A DNA stretch of 64,000 nucleotides from Hypholoma sublateritium FD-334 SS-4 (taxonomy: Eukaryota > Basidiomycota > Agaricomycetes > Agaricales > Strophariaceae), in assembly GCA_000827495.1 (NCBI GenBank), contig KN817616.1, forward strand, positions 1-64,000, written 5' to 3'. The position numbers and the translations under genes were made by a program. The first letter of the stretch is position 1; the number at the start of each line of letters is the position of its first letter. Positions 58,014 through 64,000 of the stretch are shown one piece after another. The notes beneath the pieces are model-generated. The model was not told the origin of the DNA. It ran no database searches and worked only from the letters and a program-made list of their open reading frames with translations.

Positions 58014-58945
58014 ATACCATTAAGCACTGTGCGATGTTCATACCACAAATAAATAAGCATACCATCACGCGTCTTCATCCAAACATTTGCTCGTAGTGAA
58101 GTACATATGTGGATATTTTTTGGCCAGAGATGTTTCTCGAAGCCTGAAATGAACCATAACTGCAGTAACTAACAAGAATTTGGTATGCGATCGATGTCTG
58201 ATATTACGCGATAGTACTATGTAGCAGCTATGTCCATCGATAGTGTTGCGATAGTGGTTCGAACTTCGGACAACTTCTTCGTGTGAGACTGCCTTCTCGG
58301 TGCAATTTGAATCTTGGTAGCAAGCCTATGAAAAGATCATATCGATCGAGCTATTTCTACTGACGCGTAGGTCGTATACAGAAACTGCGTGTCATGTAAG
58401 AAAGTCCCATTGATTGGATCTATAATTCTCGATTCGGAAGCGGAAGAAATCTATAAATACTATTAGTATTACTAGCAGGAGTGTTCTATTTATATACCTT
58501 TCCCGAGACGTTATCGATTTGTTCGTCACTCTACAGAGCTGCATAAATAACTTAGGAAAAAATCGACCAAGAGTAGCAAGAACTATTAAATATTTGGGCA
58601 TGAAAATCACCGGCGACTCGGACATCTACGAATACCTCATTTTTCCACATTACCTTTCATAGTTTTCTTGCCAACTTCGATTCAAACGTTGTCCGCGGTA
58701 CCAGGAGGCCAGAGTGTGGACCTGTATAGATCATGACTACAGCAAGGATCTTCTCGCTTCATTCTCATTTGCATCAGCTACATCAACGTCGTTCAGTGCT
58801 GAAGGGGTGATAGAGCAAGCCTTGTAAAAAATAACACACGAAGGCAAACATCCTCAAGTCCGACTGGTCTATTATGACGTGATTGGGTAGCACTATACAT
58901 AAGAAAAATTCTACGTGCAAGTAATTATCCACTTGGCTCAAGAGT
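58014..58945. other. Intergenic between converging SDR 2 and P450-3
   Basis: AT-rich 3' flanks of two convergent genes. No coding frame or repeat is supported. Confidence 0.4.
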
Positions 58946-61437
58946 CTAGAGGCTTCTCGCAGTTGAGTTACCAACAAAAGATACCTTCAACGGCATTCTT
59001 GGGCTCAAGTTCGGGTCACCGTCTACATGTGGGCTGCTGATCGCGTCTAAGCGCCAGCTGATCTTCTCCTTGGAGGATTCGAAGACGAAATTCGGGATGA
59101 GTCGAACGAGCAGGACCTCTGTTAGTGGGTCAGATATAGGATAGGACGCTGAAACGGGGGAGCCACGTACTGATCTCACTGTGAAATAAAGCAGGGCAAG
59201 ACATGACAACTGGGTAAGTGACTAAAAAAAACATTAAACGCAAGAAAACTTACAGTAGAGCAAATCGGTAGCCGCTGAGAGAGAAATCAGTCTACTCAAC
59301 GCGACATACAAGGTCTTTTCAAACTCACATGCAAGCACGAGGTCCGCCGAGGAACGTCAAACTAAACAAGAAGGCACTTGAATAACGCGAAGATCCTTTA
59401 ATGGGGGCGTAAACGTACACAGAAGACCATACACCGGGCAACCGCGCGTCCTTGTCCGCAACGGGCGTGTCGCTATTAAGCCATCTCTCGGGCTTGAACT
59501 CTTTGGCATCCGGGCCCCAGACATCCTCACTGCGGTTGGCGGTGGCAATTCCAATGAAAAGGGAAGTGCCCTTCTTGATGAAAATGCTATTAGTCACCTC
59601 GCCATCGTTGAGTCGTACGGGCTTAAGCAGCGGGATGTGCGTGTCCTTGATCGCACTGTGAAGTGAAATGTGAGAAGGGGTGGGTACGTTAGATCATTAT
59701 AAGACGCACACTCTGTCGACGGTGATGAGAGGAGGGAAGCTAGATGACGACGTCGTTCAATCATATCCTCGCTAACAGCCTAAGGACTAGGATTACTTAC
59801 AGTCGTAGCGTCTCCTTAATGATTGCGTCCAGGTAGGGCAAGCTGTTGAGCTCATCTGAAGTGGGCACCGTACCTCCGATTCCAGAATCGATGATCTCGC
59901 GCCTGAGACGTTGTTGAATGGCAGGCTTCTCAGTCAGATTGTGCAAAATGCGCGTGATAGCCCCCGAGGTCTGTGGTACAATATTAAGGGAGCGTTAGCG
60001 TACAAAAGCGAGAAACTTACAGAGTCAAGTCCGGCAAAAGTGATAAGACTACAGCGAAGAATCAGAAAATGATAATAAGATAGAAGTCATTACGACACGC
60101 ACGACATCAGTCCCATAACCTCTTCCTTCGACAGGCGATCCTTCTCGGACGCGCGGGAGTTCGCCTCAACTGATACAATGTGTTAAAAGTGATCGTTAGT
60201 GACCAGGAACGGTACTTACACAACAAAGACATCATGTTCTTCTCATCAGCAGCGCTGCCGTTCTTGAGCTTCTTGGCATGTTCGCCGTGCATCATGTCCG
60301 CAGTGTTTTGTATGGTGTCGATGAGGCCCTTCAGGGCTTGCACAGGCTTAGACGGGAAGATATCAACAAGGAAGCGTTGGAAATTAGGCGTGCCGATCTT
60401 CATCAGATTGGGGAGCAGGGGGAGTCCGACGCGCACTTCGCTGAGAGTAGGCCTTTGAAAGAAGGAGAGAATGTCAGATGACAGATTCAAAATATGTTAG
60501 AAAGAACTGACATTAACGCTTTCGCGGCGTGCCTGAACGGAGCATCAGCCTCGAGGTTTCCGAAGGAGTGGCCAAGGGCGCCTCGGGCGATGAGCTCAAG
60601 TGATGCGGAGGAGATCAGTTTCAGGACATCGAGCACCTCGCTCTGGGATTCGCCGATGCGAGATGAGAACATATCTTGAAGCTCTACGCCGACATCGTAG
60701 AACAGAGGGACCAATCCCGCTAGGTAGCTCGGTGAGAAGATCGGATTGAGGGCCTTTCTTTGCTTTTTATGATGGGAACCTGATGATCCCATGTTGGCGA
60801 AGGAGCATATCACTGAAAGAATCTGAACACACCGGTCACTGCACTAAGTCCTTTTCCAAATAACATCTGGTTCAGTCTAAAAAAACAGGTCAGGGCGGAA
60901 GGGCAGCATGTGCAAAAAGGTTCTGTGCGTACGCAATAGTCTGGCTAGAAATCCGAATTACAACTTTAGCGTTGATATAATATCAGAACATTTTTCAAAC
61001 TTACGGGCGAATATCGAAGATATCTCCGTCGTTCATAACAATGTGGTTCAAGGCGCGCGGATCCGAGACGTAGAGATGCTCCGCCTAGACAAAACGACCC
61101 AGCTCAGCGACGCTCATTTGCGACGGAGGAGCTGTACATACCCCAAACAATCCATTCACTTTCACGATGCCTCCATATTGCTCCACAAGCTGTTCATGGA
61201 AGTCGAATTTGTGAGGGTCGTAGATCTGCAGCATGTGCCCTATTCACCAGACCGCGATCCTGATCAGCCTCGTACGCATCACGTTCTTTCTTTATTCTCA
61301 CCTGTCGCAAACGACTCGTTCGGCGGCCCAGCGAGGTTCTTGAGGTATGACGGCCTTGTCCATTTGCGGATCAGGAGGGTGGCCACCACGGCCGCGGCGA
61401 CGACGGCGATGTCGAGTGTGGACAAGGCGAAAGGCAT
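58946..61437 (-). CDS. Cytochrome P450, number 3
   Basis: ATG 61437 gives MPFALSTLDIAVVAAAVVAT, an N-terminal membrane anchor, then KNLAGPPNESFATG. Later segments include SHHKKQRKALNPIFSPSYL, LITFAGLDS (I-helix, AGxDS), IIKETLRL (ExxR), FKPERWLNSD and FLGGPRACIGYRF (haem ligand loop, split by an intron after GCATGCAT). The stop is TAG 58946-58948. At least ten short introns; no internal stop was noticed. It differs from P450-1 in its haem loop and anchor, so it is a separate family rather than a recent copy. Probable ER monooxygenase; substrate unknown. Confidence 0.9.
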
Positions 61438-61881
61438 TGGTGCAGGGAGGGCCCGGATGGGGGAGGAAATCAACCGTCCATTACTGCTCACAAATCGTTG
61501 ATGTATGATTTGCGCCGGGCGAGCGGTGTCCAGAAGGCAGTACAAGCGACCGACGGTGTTGTCGACGAGCGGCCGCTGAGCAGAACACAACTCCGGCCCT
61601 GTCGGCCCTAGGCTTGTCTGGACTGTGGTAAAGATGTCAGAATGTCACTATCCTATTCCGGTCGGTACGTGTGAACGCCAAAATCTATCGAGCTGTGGCC
61701 TTTTGTGGCACTGTGTAGTACTCAACTTTTTCGTTCTGTTCTCATTAATATCCAAGATATCCAAGCCCGACGTGTCCAGTGAGAACCGAAAGGAAACCAG
61801 GTTTATTTTGATCATGACCGTCATGACGGTATCTAAATCATTGGGTCATCAAGTAGTGGTGGGGGAATATCCATATCCTGT
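61438..61881. other. Intergenic: P450-3 promoter and SEC31 3' flank
   Basis: The 444-bp interval holds the P450-3 upstream region and the SEC31 terminator region. No coding frame is supported. Confidence 0.4.
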
Positions 61882-64000
61882 TTACAGTCTCATAATCAAT
61901 TGCTTCACGCCCGACATCCACAGTCCAATATCGTCCGTCTGTGATCCACGAGTGAGGAGGTCGACATGAATGGCCAACGCGGCGGGGCGGTCGTGAGCGT
62001 CCATCGCTGTGGAGTTATGTACGATTAAGTCTAGAGCGCGTAATTGAGTGAAGGAACGTACCTCTGGTCAAGACAGTCAGCTGGTCGACCACAGGCCTCG
62101 ATATTGTCTCGCAATTCAGCGCGTCGAACAGAGGGTTGATCCGGCGCTCGAGGTCATCAGCGAGACGTTTTTGGTTAGCCTACAAGCACACGCGCGGGTC
62201 CATCAGCAAGCGCTTATCACAACTTTAATTATAAAAACTCACAGGCACACTCTGCTTCATCCTGTTCAAATGGTCCGAAATGCTGTTGAACGCTGCCTGC
62301 GCATAGTCGGGGATATGGCTCCTGTCACCGGCGGCTACAGAAAGAGAGTTGGGTCAGACACCGTCCATCTCGAAGTTCACGCACACGTACGGTATTTAGG
62401 TGCGGGGGGCTGCGCCCGCGCAGATGCCCGCGGCGCGGCCTGCGAGCTCGGGCGTGGAGGGCCGCCGGGACCCCCAGGTGGTGGAGGACCACCGCCCTGC
62501 TGGGGTGGCGGCGGGCCCTGCGACGGGCCAGGGCGCTGTTGCTGCATGCCCTGAGGGGGACCATACGGCCCCGGCGGTGGGGGAGCCTGGTGTGCCTGCG
62601 CACCCGCACCGCCTGGCGGACCATACGGACCGGGCGGTGGAGGCGCGGCGAACGCCTGCTGCTGTCCCGGAGGCGGCGCCCGCGCTAAGTGACCCGCGGG
62701 CGGGTGAGCTGGCTCAGCGGGCCCGCGCGAGGGCGGCGGCGCGTACTGGCTCGGCGTCGGGAGGCGCTGCGGCTGCGCGTGTAGTGGCACCTGTGGAGGC
62801 GACATCATGCGCGACGGTGGCGCGACGGTCGACGGCGGGCGCGGGGGCGCAGCATGGATGCGCTGCCCGGGGTGTGGCGGGGGCGCGCCGCCGCGGTTCA
62901 CACTACCAGGACGTGGTGGTGGCGGGAGCGCGGCGGATCCCTGCGCGGTGTACGGCGAGCCTTGCGGTGAGTACGCGGGCGATGGTGCGGCGTTGGGGAA
63001 TGGCGATGTGATCGCGGCCGGCTTGTTGAGGTTCAGCGCGGGAGGCGGGCGACCAGCGGGAACCGTCGTCGGGGCGTCGTTCCACCCGCCGTTGTCACGC
63101 TTGATGGGGGGCGGGGGGGCCGCGTTGGACGGGGTGCCGTTCGCGATGCGGCTGGGCGGTGGGGGAAGTGGGACGGCGGCGGGTGCAGCGGCGCGCAGGT
63201 GCGGGGGCTGCGTCAGCGAGTTCGCCTGAGAATAAGGCGATGCATAGCTCGAGGGCGCAGTGGAATGCCCATACGACGGCTGGGGGGGCTGGGGCTGTGC
63301 GTTCATTGATCCATAGGGGTTGCTTGCAACAGATGGGTGGGCATCGTACGGCTGGTACGCCGCTGGCTGTTGCTGGTGTGAAACGGGCTGCGCGGAGGGC
63401 GTGTATCCTGCAAACACCGAGCGTGTGGCTGGGACTACTGGAGCTGGCAATCTCGATGGACCCGCACCGGACGTTGCAGCGGCGGCGACCGGGCCACGCG
63501 AGGTGACGGCGACTAATCGCTTGCGTTCCGACTCCAAGTCTGCGCCGGGCGCAGACCCCTTGTAACCCTGGGGCGTCAGCTGCAAGAAGCGCACCGCCTC
63601 TTGCATCAGGCCCTGCGCCGACAAGATCTCCGCATACTCGAAGTAGCGATCGTACAGCGGCGCAAGCTTGAACGTCTGCGGTGTAGCGCCCGCGGCGAGG
63701 GCGTCGTCCTTGTACTCGGTCGCAGAGCGGAATACGCTGACCTTCTCGATGAACGTCTGCAGCGCGTGCGCATGTGCCGAGTAATACGTCCCGTTCTGGT
63801 TCGCCTCGTCCGCCACGAGCGCCTTTTCCTCCTCCGCCGACTCGTCCGCCCAGATGCTGATCAGCCGCTCGAGGCGCGCGGACGCCAGATATGTGAGCGT
63901 CGCGTTCTTGCGGAAGGCGTGCGCCGCTTTCTCCGCCTCTGGGTCATCCGAGTCCTGCGATACGGTGGACTGGTACTCCAGCCTGCTACCCAGCGTCTCA
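61882..64000 (-). CDS. SEC31: COPII outer-coat protein Sec31, C-terminal part (5' end beyond window)
   Basis: The frame is open at the right edge (64000) and ends at TAA 61882-61884. The large exon (62391-64000) begins in the helical solenoid (TLTYLASARLERLISIWADE; FAPLYDRYFEYAEIL-like KLAPLYDRYFEYAEIL) and runs into a long Pro/Gly/Gln/Ala-rich tract that in Sec31 binds Sar1-Sec23. Smaller exons follow: KYPAGDRSHIPDYAQ, NSISDHLNRMKQSVP, ANQKRLADDLERRINPLF and a closing helix ending MSGVKQLIMRL. The GDRSHIP motif and C-terminal helical domain are typical of Sec31. It forms the outer cage of ER-to-Golgi vesicles with Sec13. The N-terminal WD40 domain lies outside the window. Confidence 0.93.

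Noticed and set aside
62400..63565. Several forward frames rich in Gly/Ala/Arg opposite SEC31
   Set aside because: They are the reverse strand of the Pro-rich Sec31 tract. The minus-strand frame matches Sec31 and splices correctly.
1..64000. tRNA, rRNA or CRISPR features
   Set aside because: I found no cloverleaf-consistent segment with a T-loop GTTCGA context, no rRNA sequence, and no regularly spaced repeat-spacer array. A tRNA could still be missed by eye; tRNAscan-SE would settle it.

Overview
The window is nuclear DNA of a filamentous basidiomycete, most likely an Agaricomycete. The evidence is: genes split by many 50-65 bp GT-AG introns; the families present (fungalysin M36 proteases, cellular RNA-dependent RNA polymerase, class I terpene synthase, several P450s, antibiotic-biosynthesis-monooxygenase-like proteins, a DUF6589 protein); and fungal repeats. 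Gene models were built by hand from splice sites, codon phase and remembered family motifs. No database was searched.

Layout. 1-2.8 kb is transposon territory: a GCCGAC-rich stretch, then a LINE ORF1 on the minus strand that carries a perfect fold-back duplication. 3.1-4.2 kb is a SIRT5-type sirtuin. 6.6-7.9 kb is a secreted, extremely repetitive Arg/His/Gly/Asp/Ser protein. 8.6-24.1 kb holds two paralogous secreted fungalysin metalloproteases that bracket Exo70, a NadR-like P-loop kinase, and a 16-exon gene joining an RNA-dependent RNA polymerase to a Upf1-like SF1 helicase. 25-25.6 kb is HAP3/NF-YB.

26-61.4 kb looks like a specialised-metabolism region: a class I terpene synthase with a C-terminal hydrophobic tail, a secreted BBE-like FAD oxidase, two paralogous ABM-like proteins, three P450s, a C2H2 transcription factor, a BAHD-like acyltransferase, two short-chain dehydrogenases and a medium-chain dehydrogenase/reductase. 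The likely logic is terpene formation, oxidation (P450, FAD), keto/alcohol adjustment (SDR, MDR), acylation, and possibly local control by the zinc-finger protein. That they act in one pathway is inference.

Between the two ABM paralogues sits a 3.6-kb unit with ~126-bp terminal inverted repeats and a 6-bp direct repeat at its outer edges. It carries a RecQ-like helicase gene and a convergent DUF6589 gene. The window ends inside SEC31 (COPII coat), a housekeeping gene running off the right edge.

Main points of interest: the RdRP-helicase fusion, the RecQ/DUF6589 inverted-repeat element, and the repeat protein, whose repeats differ almost only at third codon positions of one frame. A decayed copy of that gene's 3' end lies 37 kb away.
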